Program-made: the position numbers and the translations under genes
Assembly: GCA_029866325.1 (NCBI GenBank)
Contig: JARWZO010000019.1
Coordinates: forward strand, 310,001-374,000
Direction of reading: 5' to 3'
DNA: 64,000 bases
Origin: Fluviicola sp.
GTDB taxonomy: Bacteria > Bacteroidota > Bacteroidia > Flavobacteriales_D > Crocinitomicaceae
In this document: piece after piece, positions 26,093-36,247 of the stretch
Layout of the letters: each line of letters begins with the position of its first letter
How positions within the stretch are numbered: position 1 is the first letter of the stretch
The notes under the pieces: model-generated
What the model was told of the DNA's origin: nothing
The model's input: only the letters and a program-made list of their open reading frames with translations
Databases searched by the model: none

Positions 26093-27577
26093 CTAATGCC
26101 CGTGCATCTTCCACATCGAATCGATGTTGCGCGAAGCGGCGTCGGCGTTGGCTTGCTCTTTCAAGTCATTCCAGATTTGATTGACACCTGCCTTGAGCGC
26201 AGCAGTTTCGTCTTCGTAGGCATCCCACATGGTGCGCGGGTCTTCGAAGTAGTGTTTGATGAAGTTGGTGTCGAAATCGCCGGAGCGGAAAGCAGGATGT
26301 TTCATCACAAATTTCCCGAAGTCGAGGGTGGTTTTTACACCTGAAATTTGGTACGCGTCGATGGCTTGCACCATTTTGTCCATGGCAGCTTCGCGGGTTT
26401 CGGCCCATACCACCAATTTGGCAATCATCGGGTCGTAGAAAATCGGAACGTCCATTCCTTCTTCAAACGCATCGTCTACACGTGCCAAGCCGGTATTCGG
26501 TCGACGGTAACGATGTAAGGTTCCAATATCCGGCGTAAAACCGTTTAAGGTATCTTCGGCATATACACGCACTTCGATGGCATGTCCGTGAATGTGCAAT
26601 TCGTCTTGCAATTTCGGTAAACGTTCGCCACGCGCCACGCGTACCTGCCATTCAACTAAATCCAATCCAGTGATTTCTTCCGTTACCGGATGCTCTACTT
26701 GCAAGCGGGTGTTCATTTCCAAGAAGTAGAATTTCAATTCGGCATCCAATAAGAACTCAACGGTTCCGGCACCTTCGTAATTGCAGGCTTTGCAAACAGC
26801 TACTGCGGCTTCGCCCATTTGTTTACGAAGTTCCGGAGTCAACACAGCACTTGGTGCTTCTTCGATTACTTTTTGGTGACGGCGCTGAATGGAGCACTCG
26901 CGTTCAAATAAATATACGGTATTGCCCAATTGGTCAGCAAACACTTGGATCTCGATGTGACGCGGTTTGGTCACAAACTTTTCGATAAAAACGGCATCGT
27001 CGCCAAACGAAGAACGAGCTTCACTTTGCGCCAATTGCATTTGTTCTTCAAACTCTTCTACGTGGTTTACCAAACGCATTCCCTTTCCACCACCACCGGC
27101 AGAGGCTTTGATCAAGACCGGAAAACCGACTTCGGCAGCGATGATTTTGGCAGCTTCTACGTCAGTAATGGCTTCATCTACTCCGGGAACCAAAGGTACA
27201 TTGTAGCTTTTCACAGCTTGTTTGGCGCTGAGTTTGTCGCCCATCAATTCCATGGCTTCCGGTGAAGGTCCGATGAACTTGATTCCGGCAGCTTTTACCT
27301 TGCGCGCAAAACCGGCATTTTCAGATAAAAATCCGTATCCGGGGTGAATTCCATCAACACCCAACTCTTTGCAATGTTGCAAAATAACGTCTTGTCTCAG
27401 GTAACTTTCAGAAGAAGGTGATTTACCAACATACACTGCTTCATCGGCTTCGAGCACATGCGGCGCAAACCGGTCGGCATCCGAATAAACAGCTACTGTA
27501 GTGATGTTCATTTTTTTAAGTGAACGAATCACACGTCGGGCAATTTCTCCTCTATTGGCAACCAAGACTTTTTTCAT
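26093..27577 (-). CDS. accC: Biotin carboxylase subunit of acetyl-CoA (or related acyl-CoA) carboxylase
   Basis: ATP-dependent carboxylation of biotin on the carrier protein, the first step of fatty-acid synthesis. From MKKVLVANRGEIARRVIRS the protein has 494 residues. Typical features are the GYGFLSENAGFA segment, the ATP-grasp Gly-rich loop KASAGGGGKGMR, the catalytic FLEMNTRLQVEHPVTE and the ARGERLP region. It has about 45 residues more than E. coli AccC at the C-terminus. An ATG two codons earlier (27583) is possible. No accB lies next to it, unlike the usual accBC operon, so an acyl-CoA carboxylase role is possible; accA at 57044 is also in the window. Confidence 0.93.
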   Translation of the reverse strand: MKKVLVANRGEIARRVIRSLKKMNITTVAVYSDADRFAPHVLEADEAVYVGKSPSSESYLRQDVILQHCKELGVDGIHPGYGFLSENAGFARKVKAAGIKFIGPSPEAMELMGDKLSAKQAVKSYNVPLVPGVDEAITDVEAAKIIAAEVGFPVLIKASAGGGGKGMRLVNHVEEFEEQMQLAQSEARSSFGDDAVFIEKFVTKPRHIEIQVFADQLGNTVYLFERECSIQRRHQKVIEEAPSAVLTPELRKQMGEAAVAVCKACNYEGAGTVEFLLDAELKFYFLEMNTRLQVEHPVTEEITGLDLVEWQVRVARGERLPKLQDELHIHGHAIEVRVYAEDTLNGFTPDIGTLHRYRRPNTGLARVDDAFEEGMDVPIFYDPMIAKLVVWAETREAAMDKMVQAIDAYQISGVKTTLDFGKFVMKHPAFRSGDFDTNFIKHYFEDPRTMWDAYEDETAALKAGVNQIWNDLKEQANADAASRNIDSMWKMHGH

Positions 27578-27596
27578 GGACATTATTGAATTTGCA

Positions 27597-27604
27597 CAAA
27601 AATA
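27597..27604 (-). promoter_or_regulatory. Bacteroidota -7 box for accC
   Basis: TATTTTTG on the minus strand fits TAnnTTTG and lies 19 bp upstream of the preferred ATG, supporting the short form of AccC over the frame reaching 27649. Confidence 0.55.
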
Positions 27605-27670
27605 GTAAAACCTGATCTTGTTTAACCACATAAAGACTATAGAAAACAAAGAGATTTTTGTGAAACTTTT

Positions 27671-28033
27671 TCAACACAAAGACACAAAGTTTTTTTGAAG
27701 GATAGACGTGTTAAGATCACAAAAGTGATCCGCTTATACTACTTTGGATTATTCATCCTAAGTCAAAAAGTTCCTTGAAAAATAGATTTGTTAAGAACAA
27801 GAAGCGCTCTGGTTGGATCACCTTTGTGTTCTTTTAGCAAGTCAAACACGTCCTTTTTCTTTGTTCCTTCGCTAGAGCTTGTGCGGTCGGCGAAAGCGTT
27901 GTGTTGAAAGTCTTTTCTTTTAATGTAAAATGTTTCTCCCTTTCTGAAGGTAACGCTGACACACTACTACTGGAATCCCTTTGTGTTCTTAACAAGTCAA
28001 ATTTGTCCTCATTCTTTGTGCCTTTGTGTTGCA
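27671..28033. repeat. Nested inverted-repeat intergenic element with CACAAAG-type ends
   Basis: The element begins CAACACAAAGACACAAAG and ends CTTTGTGCCTTTGTGTTG, its near-exact inverse. Inside are two related direct units (TTGAAGGATAGACGTGTTAAG and TTGAAAAATAGATTTGTTAAG type) and two inverse units (CCTTTGTGTTCTT...AGCAAGTC type). About 58 bp at its left end are almost identical to the inverted right end of the 39049 element. It fills the gap between accC's 5' end and tamB's 3' end. No real ORF lies within. Confidence 0.75.
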
Positions 28034-28040
28034 ATTTTTC

Positions 28041-31000
28041 CTATTCACCCTCTTTTTTAGAATCAGGGTCAGTTTGCGGTACGGTAGATGGAGGTGTCAC
28101 CGGAACTGCTTCTTTGGGATCTTCGAGCGGGGCCGATTCGGGTTTTTTGGGAATAGGTGTTTTTTTGCGACGTTTCTTCGCGTTCTTTTTCCTCTCTTTC
28201 AGGTCTTTCGCGTTATTGAACTCCTTCTGGTAATGCAAACCGACACCCTGCGTAAATGCACCTTGAGATTTATCCTGAATAACACTATTATCGTTCGATT
28301 CGTTAAAGAGATTCACCCGGAACGATCCGTCGTCGTTGATCAGGTATTCCAAGCTCATATCACCAATAAGGTTACTTTGAGTCTGACTTTGCGCGTCGGT
28401 AGAATTGGAAACACCGAAACTTCCTTTCAATACAACCTTACCGAGGCTTTTCTCAAAACCAAGTGCAATGTCCTGACCGCCCTCTTTGTCGTCGTACTCC
28501 AGCGCAAGTTTCACATTCTTTGACCATTCTTCCAAAAGTCCATTGATTTGTTGGGTCAATACATCTGCAATTCCTCCGCCTCCACCTGTGTTTTGACCTG
28601 CAAGTGGCGCAAATTTCTTAAACAACAAGAGCGAGAAAAACTGTCGCTGCATTTCATCGGGCGAAGCTTTCACGCCGTCCAAAATGGTTTTTTCAGATTC
28701 TGTTGCTTTCGGAGCTTCAATATCTAGCGTAATCAATGGATCAAAAAGCGTTTGTGTGATTTTCATGACACACTGCACCTCCTGATTTCCGGATGAGTTG
28801 GAATTGGTAACATCCGGTGTGATTTCGTTGATATCGGCGCGCACAGGATTATATGCCTCTAGCTTCAATTGTGCATCATAAGGAGTGTCCGACCAAGAGA
28901 TGGTACCTTCTTCCTTTATCTTAAACGGCTGTTTGATAGGTCCTAGCACGAAGTTGTAGTAATTGTCTTTACCAACTACCGTGTAAGTACCGTTCATTTT
29001 CAGTTCATTGAGATTATTGAGGCTGATATTCAAACCATTATGCCCTGTATGTCCGTGTGAAACAATCTGATCTCCGGTTTTCGGGTTGAAAATAAGCCTC
29101 ACTTCCGCTTCCGGTGTCACATCGAAGTTCATGTTCAAATCCAATCCGGTTAAGTCGATTTCTTGTTTTTCAACCGCGGTAGTATCTTTCGGATCTTTGA
29201 TCACAATGAACTTGTTTTCTTCCAGCTCTGAAGTTCCGTACATCGGAAGGTCTATTTTGGTTCCTCGTTCGGTTTTCACGTCTACGTTGATTTCCGTTTC
29301 CTTGTCGTTGATATAAATACTGGCAGTTCCAGTTCCATATGCACGTCCATAATACACATCGCCTTCTTTGTACTGCGTGTTTAGCAACAAGAAACGTTCA
29401 ATCGGTTTGGGTACGCCTCTATAATTGAGTTGCGAATAATCATCCTCGATGTTGAATTCGATGGCACTATTCCAATCCTTAAACTTCGTGTGATTGATGG
29501 TGGCCGTGAGAAAGGCTTTGTTTGCTTCTTCATCAATCACCGGCATGTTATCGATGTAGAATCCACTCGATTCGCCGTCAAACTGGATAGGTCCGCTTAA
29601 TTTGTAATTGGTACCCAGCAGCGCCACTTTCACGTTTCCGTTTTCCAATCGAAGTTTTCCGTCGATAATAGGCGCATCAATATCGCCCGTAATGTTGATA
29701 TCTCCTTTTACTTTTCCACGTATATCGGTAATCACCGACGGATCAATAAATGCGTTGGCAAATTGGAGGTCCATTCCTTTGAACTCCAGAATAAAATCGA
29801 GGTTATCATGCTCTTTGTAAGGGTAATAATAGCCTGTGAAATCGAAGGTTTGATTCTTGAGGTACTTGAGATCGCCACTCATGGCCATACGCTTGTTATC
29901 ATTGTCCCACAAACCGTCAATGAAGACATCGCCTATCGGTTCTTTTTCAATCACCAACGCTTCTACTTCCAGCGCCCCATCAGCTTTAAATGCAGTGAAA
30001 GGCGTACGCAACTTCACATCTCCCTTTAAATTCCCCTCAATCTGTACTTTGGTATTAATAAACGATGAAAATTCGTCCAAATGAATTTCATTGAGATTCA
30101 ACACCAATTCATCCTCCGGTAAATCGGAAAGCACACCATTAACGGCAATAAATTGTGCGTCACGCTCTATTACCAAGTGACCTATTTCTAACCTGTTTTC
30201 GGCATACACCAAACGAGCCGTGTTTTGAATTTCCCACAGCTGATTCTTCACCGTAAAGTAAGAATCGCGTAACAGACGAACGTCAATTCTCCCACTTTCA
30301 GCCAAGGTGGTTTTCCACATAAACTTAGCCGGGTTTGCGATATTTTCATTCCATTTGATGGTGGAATTGTAAATATTATCAGCACCATTAACGGCCAGAT
30401 TCACATCATTCACGTACAAGGAATCGTTCAAGGAAAAATAACCGGCAGTCACATTCGTTTTTACATTACCTGCTAACAGTGATTCGTTAACATTCAGATT
30501 GCGAACGATGATGCTATCGTAGATGATTTCACCTGAAACCAGATCAATGGTCTCTTCCTGTTGTGCAGCATTGTAATGAACTTTCAGATTCGTACCACTT
30601 GAAATGGCCAAATCGGGCACAAAAACGCGCAACACTTCAGACGCATTCCAAACATCTACATCCAAATCGAAAAAGGAATTGTCTTTGGTTTTTGCCGGAA
30701 AGGGTTTGTATTGAAAATAGGCCGACAGCGGTTTCGACAACATGTTATTGATCGATTCGTCTATGAACTTAGTGCTCACTTTTCCGGTCAGTGTAGCATC
30801 TGCAACACCGCTTCGTATTTCCACTCTGTCCATCTGAATTCCGCGAACGAGCGTCAAACTCATATTCGGAATCCCAATGGCGTTACTGTCTTCGTGATAG
30901 TCAAACTTTTGTAAATCGATAGTGCCACTGTAATTAGACAAATCGGTTCCTTTGATATTGATTGAAAAATTGGTGATCAGGCTAGTGCTGTTGTTATTGG

Positions 31001-32651
31001 TGAAGTTTAAAATTCCCAGATCGGCTTTGGGCATTTGCACCTCAAATTCAAATGACTCGCGGCCTTTATTGAGATCGATAGAACCATCATAGGTGAGATT
31101 GAGATGCGGATCATTCACCACAATGTGCGCATCAAACACTTTATCGATGTAGGAACCTTTCGAAACGGTGATATTGGAATAGGTATAGCCGTTGAATCCA
31201 CAGGAATTAATCAACCCGTCGAGTTTCGTTAGTCGAATAACGTCTTTTTGTCCCACTACTCCACTCATAAACAACGAACCTCTTACCTTTCCATACATCG
31301 GATCGTTAATGAATTTGGCAAGGTTAAAACTATCAATGGCAACGTCGTAACTGCTGTTGGCAGAACGTTCAAAGGAATAGCCGCCTTCTTTTAGTTCGCT
31401 AAACAACAAGCCGTTGTCGAGGTGAACGGTCCCGAGTTGTGTTCGTAATTGCCGGCTCGACATCACAAATTGCGACCAATAGCCGATCAGATCGAGTTTC
31501 TTGACTTCAAAGTAGCCTAGTCGCTCAATCATCGGATCAAACGAAAGAAACTTCTTCACTGCTTTATCCGGCAATCGCAAAGCTTTTACGTCATTCAAGT
31601 CGATGTAAGCGTACGAGATTTTTTCTTTCAAGAACGACCCGTCGAGTGAATTAAAATCCGGCAACAGCAAATCGCCCCGAAGGATTGTTCGTTCGCCTGT
31701 TCGTAAATCGATATCACTGATCTTCAAGTTCTTTACTTTCTGACGCAATCCTGCTTGGAGGTACACTTTCTGGTACATTCCCTTAAGAGCCGAAGCGAAG
31801 TAGGAAACGTCAACCAGACTCACTTCGCTGGAATCGATCATGGCATCAAACGAAACGCTGTCTACAAAAGAACGCACATCGCTCAAACCGGTCATTCGCA
31901 TGTTGAAGCGCTGTGCGTAAATGCTTGAACGGGAAGTGTTGATTTTTACATCGCTCAACAAAATGCCCCGGTATCCGATCAAACAGCGTGCTTTTAAGCG
32001 ATGGAGGACGATGCCGCATTTCTCGCGGGCACTTAGTTTTTCGAGGTTAAAAGCAAAAGTTTTACCATCCGACTCAAATTCATTGACCTCCAAAATCACA
32101 TTTTTGAAATTGAGGTGTTCGTAATCCATCCCGTAATCGTCGTAACCTTTGCGGTAATCGTCATAGGTAATATCTACTTGATCAATATCCAGCGACCGCA
32201 CAGTAACATCCATCGGATCGGAACCTTTTGATTTGGAACCTGAGCTAAAATAATCGGCAATGAATGCATAGTTGTAATCTCCATTAGCCGAATCGCGGCT
32301 GATTCCAACACGCCCTTCATTTAGCGCAATGTTTCGAAGAGTCATTTTGTTGGCACTCAGGTTCAACGATTGTAAGGTAACATCGATGGAACCCAATGAA
32401 GCTAGGGTATCTCCCTGCTGATCGCGTACAAACACATCATCCAGTGAAAGGCGGTCAAAGAAATAAATATCCACCTTGCCGATATGTAGTTCGGTATCGA
32501 GTTCTTTCGACAAATAATCGGTCGCTAATTCGGCAAGATAGGTTTGAAAAGTGCTGGTGCGAATGGCGAAGGCAACTGCAATTATTAGGATCAGTGACCA
32601 CTCGAGGGTACTCCCAATTATTTTAGCCAGTATTTTCAGTAATTTCGCCAT
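28041..32651 (-). CDS. tamB: Translocation and assembly module protein TamB
   Basis: The 1536-residue inner-membrane-anchored periplasmic protein is involved in outer-membrane biogenesis and is now thought to help carry phospholipid across the periplasm. It has one N-terminal transmembrane helix (about 13-32), and a long beta-helical repetitive region starts with LDTELHIGKVDIYFFDRLSLDDVFV. The TamB C-terminal domain (DUF490, about 1080-1480) contains GIKQPFKIKEEGTISWSDTP-like and QNTGGGGGIADVLTQQINGLLEEWSKNV segments. A Lys/Pro-rich tail of about 50 residues ends the protein. It is divergent from tsaD, with only 25 bp between the starts. No tamA/BamA-like gene is adjacent. Confidence 0.92.
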   Translation of the reverse strand: MAKLLKILAKIIGSTLEWSLILIIAVAFAIRTSTFQTYLAELATDYLSKELDTELHIGKVDIYFFDRLSLDDVFVRDQQGDTLASLGSIDVTLQSLNLSANKMTLRNIALNEGRVGISRDSANGDYNYAFIADYFSSGSKSKGSDPMDVTVRSLDIDQVDITYDDYRKGYDDYGMDYEHLNFKNVILEVNEFESDGKTFAFNLEKLSAREKCGIVLHRLKARCLIGYRGILLSDVKINTSRSSIYAQRFNMRMTGLSDVRSFVDSVSFDAMIDSSEVSLVDVSYFASALKGMYQKVYLQAGLRQKVKNLKISDIDLRTGERTILRGDLLLPDFNSLDGSFLKEKISYAYIDLNDVKALRLPDKAVKKFLSFDPMIERLGYFEVKKLDLIGYWSQFVMSSRQLRTQLGTVHLDNGLLFSELKEGGYSFERSANSSYDVAIDSFNLAKFINDPMYGKVRGSLFMSGVVGQKDVIRLTKLDGLINSCGFNGYTYSNITVSKGSYIDKVFDAHIVVNDPHLNLTYDGSIDLNKGRESFEFEVQMPKADLGILNFTNNNSTSLITNFSINIKGTDLSNYSGTIDLQKFDYHEDSNAIGIPNMSLTLVRGIQMDRVEIRSGVADATLTGKVSTKFIDESINNMLSKPLSAYFQYKPFPAKTKDNSFFDLDVDVWNASEVLRVFVPDLAISSGTNLKVHYNAAQQEETIDLVSGEIIYDSIIVRNLNVNESLLAGNVKTNVTAGYFSLNDSLYVNDVNLAVNGADNIYNSTIKWNENIANPAKFMWKTTLAESGRIDVRLLRDSYFTVKNQLWEIQNTARLVYAENRLEIGHLVIERDAQFIAVNGVLSDLPEDELVLNLNEIHLDEFSSFINTKVQIEGNLKGDVKLRTPFTAFKADGALEVEALVIEKEPIGDVFIDGLWDNDNKRMAMSGDLKYLKNQTFDFTGYYYPYKEHDNLDFILEFKGMDLQFANAFIDPSVITDIRGKVKGDINITGDIDAPIIDGKLRLENGNVKVALLGTNYKLSGPIQFDGESSGFYIDNMPVIDEEANKAFLTATINHTKFKDWNSAIEFNIEDDYSQLNYRGVPKPIERFLLLNTQYKEGDVYYGRAYGTGTASIYINDKETEINVDVKTERGTKIDLPMYGTSELEENKFIVIKDPKDTTAVEKQEIDLTGLDLNMNFDVTPEAEVRLIFNPKTGDQIVSHGHTGHNGLNISLNNLNELKMNGTYTVVGKDNYYNFVLGPIKQPFKIKEEGTISWSDTPYDAQLKLEAYNPVRADINEITPDVTNSNSSGNQEVQCVMKITQTLFDPLITLDIEAPKATESEKTILDGVKASPDEMQRQFFSLLLFKKFAPLAGQNTGGGGGIADVLTQQINGLLEEWSKNVKLALEYDDKEGGQDIALGFEKSLGKVVLKGSFGVSNSTDAQSQTQSNLIGDMSLEYLINDDGSFRVNLFNESNDNSVIQDKSQGAFTQGVGLHYQKEFNNAKDLKERKKNAKKRRKKTPIPKKPESAPLEDPKEAVPVTPPSTVPQTDPDSKKEGE

Positions 32652-32676
32652 GCGTAATACACAAAATTAACAAAAG

Positions 32677-33708
32677 TTGAGTCAAAAACCCCTCCTCATT
32701 TTAGGAATCGAATCATCTTGTGATGATACTTCTGCTGCGGTTATCAAAAATGACACCATTTTATCAAATGTCATTGCCGGTCAGGATGTACATCGTCTGT
32801 ATGGCGGCGTGGTTCCAGAATTGGCGTCGAGGGCACATCAGCAACAAATCATTCCGGTGGTTCATGCAGCGCTTTCCAAGGCTGGTGTTCGCTTGCAGGA
32901 GCTTGACGCCATTGCATTTACGCGTGGGCCAGGATTATTGGGATCGCTCGTTGTTGGAACATCTTTTGCAAAAGCAACAGCTTTGGCACTTGGCATTCCG
33001 CTGTTGGATGTGAATCACATGCACGGTCATATTTTAGCACATTTTATCAATGAAGGGCAAGAAATGCCTGCATTTCCCTTCATTTGTCTCACCGTTTCGG
33101 GTGGACACACCCAATTAGTGCTCGTTCGCGACTACCTCGATATGGAAATTATCGGAACAACAATTGACGATGCAGCTGGTGAAGCTTTCGATAAAACGGC
33201 TAAATTAATCGGGTTTCCGTATCCCGGAGGACCGTTGATTGACAAGGCGGCACGTGACGGAAATCCACTGGCATTTACCTTTTCAAAACCACAAATAGAT
33301 GGCTACAATTATAGCTTTAGCGGTCTGAAAACATCGGTACTTTACTTTTTACAGAAAATGGAAAAGGAAAATCCGCAGTTCATTGCTGAAAACACCAACG
33401 ATATTTGTGCTTCGGTGCAACAAGCCATTCTGGATATTCTGTTCAAAAAACTTGTGCTTGCGGCAAAAGACCTGAATGTAACAGATATCGCCATTGCAGG
33501 CGGTGTTTCTGCCAACTCGGGATTACGCAGCCGTTTGCTGGAAGAAGGTGAAAAACGAGGCTGGCGGGTCTTTATCCCGAAATTCGAATACTGTACCGAT
33601 AACGCCGCCATGATTGCCATTACAGGCAAATTTCTGTGTGAAAAAGGACTATTCACCGATCAATCCGTGAGCGCATTGGCGCGCTTGCCTTTTACACGTC
33701 AGCAATGA
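32677..33708 (+). CDS. tsaD: tRNA N6-threonylcarbamoyladenosine transferase
   Basis: The catalytic subunit of the t6A37 tRNA modification complex, with TsaB and TsaE. The 343-residue cytoplasmic protein starts at TTG (LGIESSCDDTSAA follows; there is no better ATG). The metal-binding His pair is His114/His118 in NHMHGH, with the Asp in YCTDNAAMIA near the C-terminus, and FTRGPGLLGSLVVG is the ASKHA nucleotide segment. The length is normal. Its last 4 bp overlap the start of the methyltransferase gene (ATGA), so the two are coupled. Confidence 0.95.
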   Translation: MSQKPLLILGIESSCDDTSAAVIKNDTILSNVIAGQDVHRLYGGVVPELASRAHQQQIIPVVHAALSKAGVRLQELDAIAFTRGPGLLGSLVVGTSFAKATALALGIPLLDVNHMHGHILAHFINEGQEMPAFPFICLTVSGGHTQLVLVRDYLDMEIIGTTIDDAAGEAFDKTAKLIGFPYPGGPLIDKAARDGNPLAFTFSKPQIDGYNYSFSGLKTSVLYFLQKMEKENPQFIAENTNDICASVQQAILDILFKKLVLAAKDLNVTDIAIAGGVSANSGLRSRLLEEGEKRGWRVFIPKFEYCTDNAAMIAITGKFLCEKGLFTDQSVSALARLPFTRQQ

Positions 33709-35036
33709 GTCATTTACTTCCTCCGGATTTTGTGGCCCGTGTGCAACAGGATGCTTTTCTCGGAAATCCGTTATTGGAAGCCTTGGCAACCGAGCCTCCG
33801 ACCTCGATTCGCAGAAATCCGTGGAAACAAGTGGCCGATTTACCCGTTGCAAATCCGATTCCTTGGTCGGAAAACGGCTTTTTTCTTTCCGAACGACCGT
33901 TGTACACGCTTGATCCTTTGTTTCATGCCGGGAGTTATTACCCTCAGGAAGCAGGTTCACAATTGCTGGATGCCGTTTTAAAAGCCCTTCCACTTCCTGC
34001 TGAACCGTTGATCTTGGATTTATGTGCTGCGCCGGGAGGAAAAAGCACCTTAATCGCCTCTTTTCTAAACAATACCGGTTTATTGGTGAGCAATGAAGTT
34101 ATTCAGTCGCGGGCCAAAGTATTGAAAGAAAACCTCACCAAATGGGGAGCAACCAATACCATTGTTACCAACAACGATCCGGCAGATTTCGCGAGAGTTC
34201 CGCATACCTTCGACTGCATTGTGGTTGACGCACCTTGCTCCGGCGAAGGCATGTTCCGTAAAGATCATGCTGCCAGAAACGAATGGTCGCAAAACAATGT
34301 GGATTTGTGTGCCGCACGTCAGCGCAGAATTGTGATGGACGTTTGGGAAAGCTTGAATCCGGGAGGATTTTTGGTGTACTCGACCTGCACATTTAACAGT
34401 CAGGAAAACGAAGAAAACGTAGCTTGGTTTGCACACGAAACGGATGCTGAAATAGTACACATTCCTTTGTCATTTGCAAAACCCGACCGCACTGAAACCG
34501 GTTGGTACGCCTTACCAAACGAATTGGATACGGAAGGATTTTATTTAGCCGTCTTGCGAAAGCCGGATGGTAATTCTCCGAAGAAAAAATGGGCAAAGAA
34601 TCCGAAATTACAGTTGTTCAAAGATCGATCATTGGTTGAACCGTTTATTACCACAACCGACCTTTCACTCATTCAATGGCAGGAATATGTATTTGCGCTT
34701 CCTGTCAAGTTTGAAGAAACGGCTTTTTACCTGCATCAGCAATTACGTGTAATCAAATTGGGAACCGAGTTGGGTGAAGCTGCTCGCAAAGGATTGATTC
34801 CACATGAAGCACTGGCACTGAATCCGTTTATCCGAAACACCGGATTATCAACAATAGAACTTTCCAAAGACCTAGCACTTTCTTACCTGCATGGTGATAC
34901 CTTTCAACTGGAAGGAGCGCACGGATTTCAGCTGATGACCTATCAAAACGAAGCCTTGGGTTGGATCAAACATCTGGGCAACCGGTTCAATAATCTCTAT
35001 CCGAAGGAATGGAGGATCAGGATGGACGTTAGGTGA
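33705..35036 (+). CDS. RsmF/RsmB-type rRNA (cytosine-C5) methyltransferase
   Basis: A 443-residue SAM-dependent RNA m5C methyltransferase. The SAM site is ILDLCAAPGGKSTLIA (about 103-118). The first catalytic-cysteine motif is VDAPCSGEGMFRKD (about 175-188) and the second is YSTCTFNSQENEE (about 225-237). The C-terminal region after about 290 (with KLGTELGEAARKGLIPHEALAL and the WIKHLGNRFNNLYPKEWRIR end) resembles the RsmF PUA-like domain more than RsmB. It is coupled to tsaD by a 4-bp overlap. The exact rRNA target is not clear from sequence. Confidence 0.88.
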   Translation: MSHLLPPDFVARVQQDAFLGNPLLEALATEPPTSIRRNPWKQVADLPVANPIPWSENGFFLSERPLYTLDPLFHAGSYYPQEAGSQLLDAVLKALPLPAEPLILDLCAAPGGKSTLIASFLNNTGLLVSNEVIQSRAKVLKENLTKWGATNTIVTNNDPADFARVPHTFDCIVVDAPCSGEGMFRKDHAARNEWSQNNVDLCAARQRRIVMDVWESLNPGGFLVYSTCTFNSQENEENVAWFAHETDAEIVHIPLSFAKPDRTETGWYALPNELDTEGFYLAVLRKPDGNSPKKKWAKNPKLQLFKDRSLVEPFITTTDLSLIQWQEYVFALPVKFEETAFYLHQQLRVIKLGTELGEAARKGLIPHEALALNPFIRNTGLSTIELSKDLALSYLHGDTFQLEGAHGFQLMTYQNEALGWIKHLGNRFNNLYPKEWRIRMDVR

Positions 35037-35197
35037 ATTCAGAATGCAGAATTATGAATTATGAATTATTAATTGGCTGTAAATCAGTTAGTTATAGACT
35101 CTACTATGAATTACAAGATTGCTCTTCTTTTCATTTAAGACAATTGAATGTTATGCCACAAATCAATTCAGCATTCTACATTCTACATTCATAATTT
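35035..35197. repeat. Inverted-repeat element of 7-bp units between convergent genes
   Basis: The left arm (35035-35067) is made of GAATTCAGAATGCAGAATTATGAATTATG-like 7-bp units (GAATTNA/GAATGNA). The right arm (35164-35196) is their inverse: CAATTCAGCATTCTACATTC and ATAATT. The element fills the whole gap between the methyltransferase stop and the bestrophin stop. It is related to the array at 10746. Confidence 0.7.
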
Positions 35198-35198
35198 G

Positions 35199-36185
35199 TT
35201 AAAGCATTATATCATTATGTGCTTGCAGTTTTTCAGGGATTTCAGTTTCACCCATCATTTCTAGAATATCAATTTCAATGTTGCGGCAAATCGTTGAAAT
35301 TGGCGTATCATTCATCCCATTATCAAACGGATTTTCACTGGCTTCCCCGATCTGTTCCATGGTCATAAATACCCATGAAATGAGTGTTGTAAAAGGAATC
35401 GTCAACCAAATACCATACTCACCGAATTTACTCATTTCATTAATCAGTCCGAAAGGCAACAACAAGATAAATAAGTTTACAAAAAGGCGACTAAACAAAC
35501 TAAATTGGCGAAACAACGGCGTTGATTTAATACGCTCACAACCACCTTGTAAGTTGTATAATTCTCCTAATAATTTGGTAAGGTCGCTGTGTTCGTATTC
35601 ATCGATTATCCCATCGCGTTTTAATTTCAATACGGTTGCAAACTGTCCTTTTAGTGCTAGGTTGGCAATATTTCCTTTGTGCTTGATTTGCTCATAGATT
35701 TCTTGTTTATCCATGTGTTCAAAAAGTGCTTTGAGAGCGGTTTCAAATTCGGTGATTTCTTCAAAATCTGAAATCAACCGCTGGTGGTAATCTTCGCGAT
35801 TGGTAGCCCAAGGAATGGTTTTTCGCAATTGCAACCGCACAATATTAATATACGCTATATGCCTGAACAAAATTGTACGGCGCATCTCTTTGTCATCAAC
35901 CAACGCAATGATGGAAGCTGTAAGTGTGCGGCTAGTGTTGGTGAAGCCACCCCACAACTTTCGCGCTTCCCACAAACGATCATACGCTTGATTGTTTTTA
36001 AAACCTACATAAAACGCTACTGCCGTACCAATGGTAGCCACGGGTAAAAACGGAATGGCAATGAATTTCCATTGCAACAATTGATAAACGCAGGTAACTG
36101 CAGTGCTGAGAATAGCTGTTTTGATGAGGTTTTTTCGGGCGAAGACCCACATGGCGCCGATGCCCATTTTTTTTCCGATGTACAT
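35199..36185 (-). CDS. Bestrophin-family (RFP-TM) ion channel protein
   Basis: A 328-residue inner-membrane protein of the bestrophin/YneE family, which in bacteria are mostly cation-selective pentameric channels. It has the N-terminal helix (AILSTAVTCVYQLLQWKFI), then the family motif FKNNQAYDRLWEARKLWGGFTN. The middle region is amphipathic (DKEMRRTILFRHIAYINIVRLQLRK), and further hydrophobic helices lie near 215-275. The conserved Asn/Pro-containing ENPFDNGMNDTPIS is at about 287. Start ATG with MYIGKKMGIG. Monocistronic. Confidence 0.88.
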   Translation of the reverse strand: MYIGKKMGIGAMWVFARKNLIKTAILSTAVTCVYQLLQWKFIAIPFLPVATIGTAVAFYVGFKNNQAYDRLWEARKLWGGFTNTSRTLTASIIALVDDKEMRRTILFRHIAYINIVRLQLRKTIPWATNREDYHQRLISDFEEITEFETALKALFEHMDKQEIYEQIKHKGNIANLALKGQFATVLKLKRDGIIDEYEHSDLTKLLGELYNLQGGCERIKSTPLFRQFSLFSRLFVNLFILLLPFGLINEMSKFGEYGIWLTIPFTTLISWVFMTMEQIGEASENPFDNGMNDTPISTICRNIEIDILEMMGETEIPEKLQAHNDIML

Positions 36186-36247
36186 TTGTCTGTTGAGTTA
36201 AAACCTAGTCTGAATCGGCTAAAATATAAAAAACAACGATGCTTTTG

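Noticed and set aside
27834-28523. Short frames in and beside the 27671 repeat element, including one running into the tamB 3' end
   Set aside because: They translate repeat DNA or run antisense to tamB; no conserved protein is seen.
34080-34460. 126-codon minus-strand frame opposite the rRNA methyltransferase
   Set aside because: Antisense to a confident gene, with Cys/His-rich random-looking sequence.
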